Shown here one piece after another: positions 56,360 to 64,000 of a stretch of 64,000 nucleotides of DNA. Location of the stretch: positions 620,001 through 684,000 of the forward strand of contig NZ_JAAQPI010000001.1 of the NCBI RefSeq assembly GCF_011683955.1, read 5' to 3'. The DNA is from Pseudomaricurvus alkylphenolicus (GTDB taxonomy: Bacteria; Pseudomonadota; Gammaproteobacteria; Pseudomonadales; Cellvibrionaceae). Below the pieces are notes generated by a model. It worked only from the letters and a program-made list of their open reading frames with translations, was not told the DNA's origin and ran no database searches. Both the position numbers and the translations under genes were made by a program. How positions within the stretch are numbered: the stretch's first letter is position 1; every line of letters begins with the position of its first letter.

Positions 56360-57823
56360 TTAACGGCCTGCGCCGGTATTGAAATTGATCTCACGGAATT
56401 TGATGGCATCGTCGCGGACGGAGCCATCGTCATAGAATGCGGTAATCTGTCTGCCCAACTGATCAGCAAGCCTCGGGCTACGAATATCGCCGTGTCCAAA
56501 GTGTTTGAGGGCAACCAGGTGCCCATTGGGCAGGAATTCCAGCAATTCAGCAGCTATGGGTTGCAGAGGAGTCGACATATCGAGATTGCCATTGATGAGC
56601 AAAGTCTCGGTACTATCGACAACGGCCCGGTCAAACCCCTCCGGAGCTGGCTGCAGTGGCCAGCTGGTGATCCCACTGGAATAGATCAGACCCAGTGGCG
56701 AACCCAGGCGGTGGCGGGTGGTTCTGCGGTTTCTTTGAAACTCCTCAATATTGACATCAACAAAGTCAACGCCGCCTTTGGAATAGAGATCACCCCAAAC
56801 GGTGTGATTCACCATTTGATCATAGACTCCAGCAAGCTTGTACAGCCCCTCGGTATCCCCATCCCGGGCATCCAGCACGACATCAAAAAACTGGACGGAT
56901 CTGTCCGTACTCATCAGCATGATAAACGCAGCGACAAGTACCCTGTCCATGTCGATCATCTTCCCATTCCAGCGTAAATCATTCCTGTTGAGCACCGCCA
57001 GTACGTCGTCCGTGAGATTGTCCGTACGGGAACTGCAAAAACGATCCTGTGCGCACAGCTTGCCGTATTCGACCATAATGTCGTGGTTGATTTTCGGAGA
57101 CCACTGGAAGCGCCCAGGAGGATTTACCGCCACTTGGACTGAGCGCGCTACACTGGTTGGATAGAGACGGCTATAATACTGCGCCACTCGCGTCCCGTAA
57201 CTGGAAGAGAACAGATTGAATCGTTGATGTCCGAGTGCCCGCCTCAAGACTTCGTAATCTTCAATCACGTCGACCATTCGATAACGGGTCAGGTCGATCC
57301 CCTGCCCGTTCAGGCGCGCTGCACATGCCCGGGTTGCTTCTGCGACACCGGCTCTGGCTTGTGGTGACAGTGGATTGGGTAGCAATGCAGCGCGCTTGAT
57401 TTCCGGGCAGCTCAACGATTGCTGATTATCGACACCACGATACCCAAGCATCAGTACATCGTAACGACTCAGCAAGTCCATGGATTGTATCGGGTGGTGA
57501 AGGTTGGTACCTCCAGGCCCTCCACTCAGACGGATAATGGGATCACGACCATCCGGACTGGCGGCTGGCAGTCGCACAACCGGCAAGGCGATTAGACGGC
57601 CATTGGGCTTTTCCCGGTTTTCAGCCACCACCAGGGTTCCGCACTCGGCAGGCCGAGTCTTCGCACCATAGACCTGCTGTTGCGCACAGGGAGTGAAACC
57701 GCTGAACTGCCCGGGCCGGGCCTGATCGGGCAGCTGCGGTGCCTGTGCGGCAGAGACTTGACCGATCAGCACCAGGGCCAGAGCACTCAGTTTTGTCACA
57801 ACGGAAAGGGCGAAGGTCCGCAT
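56360..57823 (-). CDS. Exported S33 alpha/beta hydrolase (tripeptidyl-aminopeptidase-like), copy A
   Basis: The 487-residue protein has a signal peptide (up to VSAAQA), the oxyanion motif LSGGPGGTN (about 99-107), YRGVDNQQ, the nucleophile Ser208 in FSSSYGTRV, an Asp in INGNLDMSTPL and a His in KHFGHGD, all in the order of S33 peptidases of the tripeptidyl aminopeptidase group. The elbow is SSSYG instead of the usual GxSYG. Its ATG overlaps the stop of the fusion gene by one base (TAATG), so translation is coupled. It is a paralogue of the hydrolase at 60403 (shared CGTLVVxEN, INLFxxSYGTRV). It probably removes short peptides from N-termini in the periplasm. Confidence 0.88.
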   Translation of the reverse strand: MRTFALSVVTKLSALALVLIGQVSAAQAPQLPDQARPGQFSGFTPCAQQQVYGAKTRPAECGTLVVAENREKPNGRLIALPVVRLPAASPDGRDPIIRLSGGPGGTNLHHPIQSMDLLSRYDVLMLGYRGVDNQQSLSCPEIKRAALLPNPLSPQARAGVAEATRACAARLNGQGIDLTRYRMVDVIEDYEVLRRALGHQRFNLFSSSYGTRVAQYYSRLYPTSVARSVQVAVNPPGRFQWSPKINHDIMVEYGKLCAQDRFCSSRTDNLTDDVLAVLNRNDLRWNGKMIDMDRVLVAAFIMLMSTDRSVQFFDVVLDARDGDTEGLYKLAGVYDQMVNHTVWGDLYSKGGVDFVDVNIEEFQRNRRTTRHRLGSPLGLIYSSGITSWPLQPAPEGFDRAVVDSTETLLINGNLDMSTPLQPIAAELLEFLPNGHLVALKHFGHGDIRSPRLADQLGRQITAFYDDGSVRDDAIKFREINFNTGAGR

Positions 57824-60384
57824 TACTCTTGACCTTGCAGATGCTCTGATATGACTGCCATGGAGGGTATCAGGAACTGGCTGAATGCCTCGCCCTGATC
57901 GGCGGTCACGACCGAGGAAATGGTGATATCTTGCTCTGGGAAGTGAAACACAAAACTTGCATACCCTGCGGTACTGCCTGTATGACCATAGGCGTAACGT
58001 CCTCCGGGAAGTGTATAGCGTCCAAGCCCCAAGCCGTACGAACGCCCTTCGGTTCCTGTATCAACTCCGGCAAGCATGGCATTCAGGGTATCTTCATTAT
58101 CGAAGAATGTACCTTTAAGCAAAGCCTGGATAAAGATCGACAGGTCTTTAGCGTTAGTCACCAACGCATGGCCACCGGCAGCACCCGCCATTGATGGGTC
58201 CAATTCGGCAACGTCGGTAATCACATCGTTAAATGCCTCGTAGCCACTCACATAGCTGCCTGGCATGCTGATATCGCCGGGTTCTGGCACCAGGGTATCC
58301 TGCAATTCCAGCCGGGCCAGAATTCGTTGTCGAATATTGTCACGCCAGGACAGGCCGGTCGCGCTCTCGATGATCAGTCCCAGTAGATTGTATTCCGTGT
58401 TGTTATAGCGGTAGGCTTCCCCCGGTTCAAAGTTTGTTCCTTGTTCAACCGCCATTTCAAAGAGGTCGCTTTCTGTCCAGATTCTCTTCTGAAACCCCTC
58501 GAAGGCGTATTCATTCCCCAATTTTTTGTCCAGAACCTCGGTCCACTCACCAATACCACTGGTATGGTTCATTAGCATTTTCAAGGTGATTCGATCACTG
58601 TGCTGGAAGTACTCCGTCACCTCCGGCTGCAACAGGTCGGTGAGTTTATCGTCGAGGTCTAACTTGCCTTCCTCCACCAACTGCAGTACCACCGTGGTGA
58701 TAAACGGTTTGATGATGCTGCCGGCACGAAATTTGGCCTTGGGATCGATCGGGCTTTGGGTCTCAAGATTGGACACACCGGAGGTGCCATTCCAGGTACC
58801 TTTGGGTGTTTCAATGCGGAAAATGGCGCCCGGATACTTTGATGCCTTGTCCTCTGCTGCCGTGTCCAAAATATGCTGTAGACGCGAACTGACCTCAATC
58901 GGTAAAGGCGCTGATTCAGCTGAGCGCTTGATCGCCTGACCGGGAAAGGCATCCTCCAGCAACCTGTGGTGTCTGATCACTGGCTCGCCACCAACCAACA
59001 GGTGAGCAACACCAATCGAGGGTACAGCCGAATCGGCATAGGTTGCACGGTCACTAATCGTCAGCGGGTCGAACACGGTAATATCCGCCGCCATGCCTAC
59101 CTGCAGACGACCTCGAGTCTTCATTTGCGGTACGCTGCTTTCCAGCCGCTGCGCCGGCATCAGCGTCATCTTCCGCAAGGCCTCCATCAAGGTGAGCGAC
59201 TGTTGATCCCGAACGTAGTGCCCCAAAATTTTCGAAAAACTGCCAGCCCCCCGGGGGTGTACCGGGCCACTGGCGTCGCTGCCAATCATCACCATGGGGT
59301 GCGCCACAGCGGCATCAACATGGCCCTGGTCCATGATGTGAGCCACCAGATCTCGCTGCTCGGCATGCTTTTTGTGGTACTCGAACGATTCCGCGGTCAG
59401 GCGTTCTCCGGTGGTTACCAATTCCAGAATGCCGAAATCAACACCCAGGGTCTCCATACTTTCCTTTGAGACTCGCGGGTCATCCAGCGACGATTGAGCC
59501 CCTGTGTAGGGATAGATTTCCGTGCTGATATCCAGGCCTTTTTGCTGGCCCTGATACAAAACATCAAGCAGCTCAGGGGTTTCCCAGACACCACTGCTGG
59601 CAATATGCACAACGTGAATCGAGGCACCGGTGGCTTTCGCCGCAGCAATGACCTCCCGCCCCGACTCGGTTGGTGTCACCTGACCAAATGAACGAATATG
59701 AACGAAATTGGCCACGTCTTCCTCTACCGACATCTTGTAGAAATCCAACATCTCCGATTCATCGGCACCCGGCGTGGTGGCCAGGTGATAACCAAGACCC
59801 AGCCCCCCTTCTTGCAATCCCTCACGCAAGAGCCCCTGCATCCGGTTGCGTTCAGCTGGTGAGGATGGCCGTGTCATCCAATCAGTCTGTCCCTGCAGCA
59901 GGCTGATATCGGCCTCAGTGTTTCCCGTCAGTAACTCACGATTGAGATCAGTCAGGGCAACCGCCCTGACAATTGAGTGGCTGACAGATGCACCGAAATT
60001 GATGGGAGCCTTGCCTTCCCGCATTTGATACCAGGCCCCTACCGGAAACGCACCGTTTTCCAGTTCCAGAGCCGTGGTAACGCCGTCCTGGGCGGAAAGC
60101 TGGTAGCCCAGCAGGTCCTGCGCGTGATGGTGCAGATCAATAAATCCTGGGGCCACAACCAGTCCGCTGGCTTCAATTACCTGCTCGCCTTGCATCGGCT
60201 CGGAACTGATGGCAACAATCTTGCCATTCTTGATTCCCACATTTTTGACGGCGTCATGGCCAGTCTCAGGATCCATCACCCGGCCATCGAGAATGACCAC
60301 ATCAAAGTTATCCCTGACCGCCACCTGAGCGCAAGAAGCGCACAATAACGCGGCCAGCGTTCCCGCGAGAACTGCTTTTAACAT
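57823..60384 (-). CDS. Fusion: D-aminoacylase-like amidohydrolase + beta-lactamase/DAP-like serine hydrolase
   Basis: This 853-residue exported protein joins two hydrolases. Residues 25-475 form a metal amidohydrolase (VVILDGRVMDPETGHDAV, GFIDLHHHAQD with His85/His87, Asp370 in MIGSDASGPVHPRG, VAADITVFDP-like end). Residues 500-853 are a class-C beta-lactamase fold with Ser556-I-I-Lys559, a YNN in AYRYNNTEYNLLG and GHTGSTAGY near the end. The signal peptide ends LLCASCAQ, possibly a non-ideal lipobox. The N-terminal half can release N-acyl or amide groups from D-amino acids, the C-terminal half hydrolyse D-peptide or ester bonds, so sequential action on one substrate is plausible. It is the middle gene of an operon between two S33 hydrolases. 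Confidence 0.88.
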   Translation of the reverse strand: MLKAVLAGTLAALLCASCAQVAVRDNFDVVILDGRVMDPETGHDAVKNVGIKNGKIVAISSEPMQGEQVIEASGLVVAPGFIDLHHHAQDLLGYQLSAQDGVTTALELENGAFPVGAWYQMREGKAPINFGASVSHSIVRAVALTDLNRELLTGNTEADISLLQGQTDWMTRPSSPAERNRMQGLLREGLQEGGLGLGYHLATTPGADESEMLDFYKMSVEEDVANFVHIRSFGQVTPTESGREVIAAAKATGASIHVVHIASSGVWETPELLDVLYQGQQKGLDISTEIYPYTGAQSSLDDPRVSKESMETLGVDFGILELVTTGERLTAESFEYHKKHAEQRDLVAHIMDQGHVDAAVAHPMVMIGSDASGPVHPRGAGSFSKILGHYVRDQQSLTLMEALRKMTLMPAQRLESSVPQMKTRGRLQVGMAADITVFDPLTISDRATYADSAVPSIGVAHLLVGGEPVIRHHRLLEDAFPGQAIKRSAESAPLPIEVSSRLQHILDTAAEDKASKYPGAIFRIETPKGTWNGTSGVSNLETQSPIDPKAKFRAGSIIKPFITTVVLQLVEEGKLDLDDKLTDLLQPEVTEYFQHSDRITLKMLMNHTSGIGEWTEVLDKKLGNEYAFEGFQKRIWTESDLFEMAVEQGTNFEPGEAYRYNNTEYNLLGLIIESATGLSWRDNIRQRILARLELQDTLVPEPGDISMPGSYVSGYEAFNDVITDVAELDPSMAGAAGGHALVTNAKDLSIFIQALLKGTFFDNEDTLNAMLAGVDTGTEGRSYGLGLGRYTLPGGRYAYGHTGSTAGYASFVFHFPEQDITISSVVTADQGEAFSQFLIPSMAVISEHLQGQE

Positions 60385-60402
60385 CGGTCCATCACTCCCT
60401 TT

Positions 60403-62031
60403 TCAAGCTTCAACGGTTTTGCGATAGCTGGAGTTTCTGAGCAACTTGCGAATGACCAGACCTGTTACCAGTGCAATCGCAGACAGCACGACAATCACCA
60501 CAGCCAGCAGGGCCTTGGCGATACCCCCCCAACTGGTATCAACATCAAACAACGGAGGCTGATCCACAAACAGCGAGTCATCCACCTTGCCGCTCTCGAA
60601 GTAAGTGTTAAGCAACCGGGCGCGGGCCTCGTCCTGACTGTACCAAAAGGTCTCGGTGTGTCCCTGGCCTTTGATCACCACCTGGTGGCCGTTGCTCAAA
60701 TGTGGCAACAACTCATCGCGGGCATACTCAAACGGTGTGCTGCCGTCGAGTGTACCCCCAATCATCAAGGTTTCGATGTCGGAGGCCTGTACCTCTCCAA
60801 CGCTCTGGTCCGTGCTTACCGTCCAACCCGGCATGATACCTGCGTGAAATAAAGACAGTGGTGACCCAATAACCGTGTCGCCGGTATCGGTGGCCAGCTC
60901 AGCAAGATAATCACGATCCGGGTCATTGAAGTCCGGTACGCTGCCGCCCATACTGAAGAAGTGCCCCCAATCAAATGCCTCCGGCAATATCAGTGGTGCC
61001 AGCAGCGACACCAGGGCCATGCCACTGGCATCGCCTTCGGCGGCATCCAGCCACATGTCTATGGCCGCAGGCGCATGCAGTGGCATTGCGGACGTCCCCA
61101 ATGATTCATGCCAGCCAATATTGGTAATAAATTTGACCAGGTCCGGATCAATATCGATCCCCATCCAACTGCGGGGCATATTACGCTCAACCTGCTGCAT
61201 AGTGGCGTACAGATCGGGGGTACGGCTGCTGCAATAGGCATCTTGTTGACAAAACCGGGAATATTTCTGCAGAATTCTTTCGAGTGACTGGGGGTCAAAG
61301 ATAAAATGCCCTGGCGGGTTCACTGCCACCATAACATTGCGGTGAATGCTATCTGGATGACGCCATTGGTAGAGCATTTGCACGCGAGTGCCATAGCTGT
61401 TACCAAACAGATTAATCCGCTCATAACCCAGGGCCTTGCGCGCTGCTTCATTGTCCTCAATGGTTTGATTGATCGAGTAACCATCGAGATCTATGCCTTC
61501 AACAGCCAGTCGATTGACACAAGCCTTTGCCCCCTCGGCATACCGGTTGAGGGAATCTCGGCCGAGATAATCCTTGTCGACGTTTCTTAGCGCATCGCTG
61601 ATTTCCGGGCATTGAATATGCACCTGCCCGTCAAGCGCCCGATACCCCACCATCACCAGATCGTGGCGTTCAAGCAGACCGTCGGTGGGATACCCCATTT
61701 TGTTGGGAGAACCCGGCCCCCCCTGAAACCAGAACAATGGCTCCAACGGCTGTTTGCCCGTGGCGTTGACGCGCGTGACGGGCAGGGCAATCAGTCGGGA
61801 GCCGGGATCATTACGATTTTCCGGCACCACCAAAGTGCCGCAATCACCCGCGTATTGGCGGTTGTCACCCTCGAGATGAACGTTACAGGGAGCCAGCGTG
61901 AGATCGCCGGCCCTGGCACCTGCTGGTACGACACTGCCATAGTCTTTCTCTTGCGCCACGCCCGTGGCTGATATCGTCATTAGCAGGCTTCCAAGCCCGG
62001 CCATGAGAGTCCTGGTAAAAGTATTCTGCAT
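60403..62031 (-). CDS. Exported S33 alpha/beta hydrolase with C-terminal membrane anchor, copy B
   Basis: The 542-residue protein has a signal peptide ending ATGVAQE, the oxyanion motif FQGGPGSPNK, the nucleophile Ser212 in LFGNSYGTRV, an Asp in IGGTLDGSTPFEYA and a His in KGQGHTETF. About 50 residues longer than copy A, it ends with a hydrophobic helix (ALLAVVIVVLSAIALVTGLV, about 510-530) followed by Arg and Lys, so it is anchored in the inner membrane facing the periplasm. The ATG follows AGGAAG. It begins an operon with the fusion gene (18 bases on) and copy A. Its promoter shows a minus-strand TATGTT at 62079-62084 near the dyad at 62104. Likely a peptidase of the tripeptidyl/prolyl type. 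Confidence 0.88.
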   Translation of the reverse strand: MQNTFTRTLMAGLGSLLMTISATGVAQEKDYGSVVPAGARAGDLTLAPCNVHLEGDNRQYAGDCGTLVVPENRNDPGSRLIALPVTRVNATGKQPLEPLFWFQGGPGSPNKMGYPTDGLLERHDLVMVGYRALDGQVHIQCPEISDALRNVDKDYLGRDSLNRYAEGAKACVNRLAVEGIDLDGYSINQTIEDNEAARKALGYERINLFGNSYGTRVQMLYQWRHPDSIHRNVMVAVNPPGHFIFDPQSLERILQKYSRFCQQDAYCSSRTPDLYATMQQVERNMPRSWMGIDIDPDLVKFITNIGWHESLGTSAMPLHAPAAIDMWLDAAEGDASGMALVSLLAPLILPEAFDWGHFFSMGGSVPDFNDPDRDYLAELATDTGDTVIGSPLSLFHAGIMPGWTVSTDQSVGEVQASDIETLMIGGTLDGSTPFEYARDELLPHLSNGHQVVIKGQGHTETFWYSQDEARARLLNTYFESGKVDDSLFVDQPPLFDVDTSWGGIAKALLAVVIVVLSAIALVTGLVIRKLLRNSSYRKTVEA

Positions 62032-62103
62032 CGTTGACTTCCTGCGTTTATCCGGCTGTTGACTAGGTGTTACCCACTAACATAACACCTCGTTAATGGG
62101 GCG

Positions 62104-62121
62104 CCCCCTCCCTTTGGGGGG
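62104..62121. promoter_or_regulatory. C-run/G-run dyad 12 (operator candidate, S33/fusion operon promoter)
   Basis: Five C, spacer TCCCTTT, six G. The centre (62112) is 30.5 bases from a minus-strand TATGTT at 62079-62084, giving a leader of about 40 bases. Confidence 0.55.
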
Positions 62122-62161
62122 TAATTACTCCGCGCCAGTTCCCGCCCGTTGCTGCGGCAGA

Positions 62162-62191
62162 AAAAAGGCGCTACTCAGGTAGCGCCTTTTT
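62162..62191 (-). terminator. Rho-independent terminator of the TonB receptor gene
   Basis: Thirteen-base perfect arms (62162-62174 and 62179-62191) with loop TCAG, flanked by A-run and T-run on both strands. It lies 24 bases after the receptor stop and can end transcription from either side. The best terminator in the window. Confidence 0.9.
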
Positions 62192-62214
62192 CCAGTGCAA
62201 ACGACCGCTATAAA

Positions 62215-64000
62215 TTAAAAATTGTAGGCACCCTGAATACCAAAGGTACGCCCTGGTGCGAATATCCCCCAGTGAGTAACGGACGTTGCCGGATCCTGTT
62301 CTGAAGCGATGTAACGCTGGTCCAGGGCGTTGTCCACATACGCAGAGATCTTCCAGTCATCGGTTTTGATGCCAAAACGGAGATCCAGGGTCTCAGGTTC
62401 ATCCATCTTATTCACGTTCTCTGCAGCCAGGTAACCGTCTCGCGCCGTGTAATAAGACATAAAGGTGAACAGATCCATGGTGTCATTCAGCGGATAATTG
62501 TAACTGACCACACTGGTAAGAGAGTATTTGAAGTTTACCGGTGTGGTGTTGCCACTGAGGTCCTGGCCAAAGATCTCAAACTCCTCGAATTCTGTATCAA
62601 GGTATCCCAGCGACAGGCTGACATTCAGTCCCTCAAGCGGTAACGCCTGAAGCTCAAGCTCCAAGCCCTTAACCGTAATCTCACCCGCGTTGACACCCAG
62701 GTCGTTGATCGCCATACCTGGGTCCTGCATCAACACCAGCGCATCCTCCCGCACTTGGTAGAAGGTAGCTGCATTCACTTGCACACGGTTGTCCCACCAC
62801 TGGCTCTTCAAGCCCAACTCAACGGCATCGGTGGTCTCCGAGTCAAACGGAACCCGTTCCACCGTGCTGGCAATACGATTGAACCCACCGGCCTTGAAGC
62901 CCGTTACGTACTTGGCGTAAACCATCACGTCTTCGTTAATAGCGTAATTCACACCCACCGACGGAGACACATTGTCCCAGCTTTCCTCAGCCTGCAGAGC
63001 AACGGTGGCGCTCATACCAAGAGCATTAAACACTTCCTCACAGGCAATAGGACAAGATGCCTGGAAACCCTGACTGAAATCAATCTCCTTGGTATCTTCG
63101 GTATAGCGCACATTGAACCAGACATCGAGTTTATCGGTGACCTGATAACTGGCTTCCAGGAACAGGGCCAGAGAGGACAGTTGCTGATCGTTTTTCCACT
63201 CCGCCGGGAATTGATCACCCAGCGGCCCGCCCCAGCCACCACCATCACCGAGCGTGGATGTCAGCCCCAGGTTGGCCAAACTGGTGCCTACCAGGAAGTT
63301 CGGAATTCCAAGGAAAACTGCCTCCGGACCGATAAGACCGGAGGAATACCAGCTCTCAAAATCGATACCAAACTCCCCGCCCAACAAGCTGTTGATGCCC
63401 AGCGACAGATTTTCTTCCAAAGCCGTTGCACCGATCATCAGATTAACATCACCGATATCCCCGGCCCAACGAATCTCTGCAAAGGTACTTTCCTGGTTGG
63501 AGTCCATATGATGGCGACGCAAATCGATACTGGTACGATCATTATCCACCAGGGTTTCGGCTTCCGTATCCCGATAGGAGAAAATTGCTGTCAAAGTACC
63601 GCCAACCACATCCCAGTTAATCTCCTGAATAAACTGCAGCTGATCGGAAGTATTGATCTGCCTGAAGTTACGCTGCAAATTGTCAGTATCATCGACATCG
63701 GTTCCAGCGACAGGGCCCACGCCGTTGAGGTTTCCCATGGCCGCACGCGGCGCATGTGCAGCTACGCTGAGCCCACCTTCTGTAGAAAAGGTTTCAATGG
63801 TGGTAAGGAATTCCAGATTATCCGTCGGAGTATAAAGAATTTTCAGACGAGCCGACTCATTGGTGCCGGCGTCCAGATATTGATCCTGATTTTCAACGTA
63901 CCCGAAGCCCTCATTCTGATCGAGATACAGGCCACTCAGGCGTACCGCTAGCACATCGTCAATCAGAGTGACGTTGGACGCAACCCGATATTCCTGACGC
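62215..64000 (-). CDS. TonB-dependent receptor, paralogue of the one at 53676 (N-terminus beyond window)
   Basis: About 595 residues are visible, from the end of the plug region to the C-terminal aromatic residue (GAYNF). The start lies beyond the window edge, so signal, TonB box and plug are missing. The barrel is closely similar to that of the receptor at 53676, for example the segments DNLEFLTTIETFSTEGG against DSLEFLTTLDHFSTDGS, and KYVTGFKAGGFN against KLVTGFKAGGFN. It ends with a clear terminator and is followed on the same strand by the operon of S33 hydrolases. The substrate is probably similar to that of its paralogue. Confidence 0.92.
   Translation of the reverse strand, partial: RQEYRVASNVTLIDDVLAVRLSGLYLDQNEGFGYVENQDQYLDAGTNESARLKILYTPTDNLEFLTTIETFSTEGGLSVAAHAPRAAMGNLNGVGPVAGTDVDDTDNLQRNFRQINTSDQLQFIQEINWDVVGGTLTAIFSYRDTEAETLVDNDRTSIDLRRHHMDSNQESTFAEIRWAGDIGDVNLMIGATALEENLSLGINSLLGGEFGIDFESWYSSGLIGPEAVFLGIPNFLVGTSLANLGLTSTLGDGGGWGGPLGDQFPAEWKNDQQLSSLALFLEASYQVTDKLDVWFNVRYTEDTKEIDFSQGFQASCPIACEEVFNALGMSATVALQAEESWDNVSPSVGVNYAINEDVMVYAKYVTGFKAGGFNRIASTVERVPFDSETTDAVELGLKSQWWDNRVQVNAATFYQVREDALVLMQDPGMAINDLGVNAGEITVKGLELELQALPLEGLNVSLSLGYLDTEFEEFEIFGQDLSGNTTPVNFKYSLTSVVSYNYPLNDTMDLFTFMSYYTARDGYLAAENVNKMDEPETLDLRFGIKTDDWKISAYVDNALDQRYIASEQDPATSVTHWGIFAPGRTFGIQGAYNF

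Noticed and set aside
62755-63951. Open frame of 398 codons on the plus strand
   Set aside because: Antisense to the TonB receptor barrel; the receptor frame aligns with a paralogue, the antisense product resembles nothing.

Overview
The window looks like a chromosomal segment of an aerobic, probably marine gammaproteobacterium, of the Cellvibrionales/Alteromonadales type. The reasons are the many TonB-dependent receptors, TPR-rich MalT-like regulator, DUF885 and M19 hydrolases, AGCS and NhaC-type Na+-coupled transporters, FadH, and moderate GC with a lower-GC patch near 21-22.6 kb. The taxonomic call is inference. There are about 45 protein-coding genes, no RNA gene, no CRISPR array and no insertion sequence that I can see. 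Almost everything is degradative: exported peptidases and amidases, PLP enzymes acting on L- and D-amino acids, amino-acid transporters, oxidoreductases and local regulators.

Left block (1-19.4 kb): a truncated proline-iminopeptidase-like lipoprotein, a D-threonine-aldolase-fold enzyme, a 943-residue LuxR/MalT-like (LAL) regulator, an acyl-CoA synthetase, a broken alanine racemase fragment, an operon of aldehyde dehydrogenase, homoserine dehydrogenase and a cystathionine-synthase/gamma-lyase-type enzyme, an Lrp regulator, a coniferyl-type aldehyde dehydrogenase with a Tat-exported class V PLP enzyme, an alanine/glycine symporter, a DUF2306 membrane protein and 2,4-dienoyl-CoA reductase.

Central block (19.4-50.2 kb): reductive dehalogenase with its ferredoxin, an aromatic amino-acid permease, a D-aminoacylase-like amidohydrolase with a divergent LysR, a five-gene operon (beta-lactamase-like hydrolase, IorA/IorB-type molybdenum hydroxylase, lipoprotein, M19 dipeptidase), a DUF885 lipoprotein, an ornithine-cyclodeaminase-family plus D-threonine-aldolase-fold operon, XRE-cupin and AraC regulators with a threonine-dehydratase/serine-racemase-family enzyme, two unrelated asparaginases, a TonB receptor, a CocE-type hydrolase, a cysteate-lyase/D-cysteine-desulfhydrase-family enzyme, a DppA-type D-aminopeptidase, and an NhaC-family antiporter that appears frameshifted.

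Right block (50.2-64 kb): a kappa-GST/HCCA-isomerase-like gene divergent from a YkvI-like transporter, two small or periplasmic proteins, and a duplicated TonB-receptor plus S33-hydrolase set. The duplicated set surrounds an 853-residue fusion of a D-aminoacylase-like amidohydrolase and a beta-lactamase-like serine hydrolase.

The most striking signal is regulatory. Twelve copies of a dyad made of a C-run, 6-8 bases (usually 7) and a G-run lie only in intergenic DNA of the left and right blocks. Eleven of them have a -10-like hexamer whose centre is about 30-35 bases (usually 32-33) from the dyad centre, often on both strands of divergent promoters. That puts the dyad near -42, the position used by LuxR-type activators, and the LAL regulator carries one in its own promoter. 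I propose a local regulon joining peptide/D-amino-acid uptake, hydrolysis and downstream catabolism. The central block lacks these dyads and carries its own regulators.
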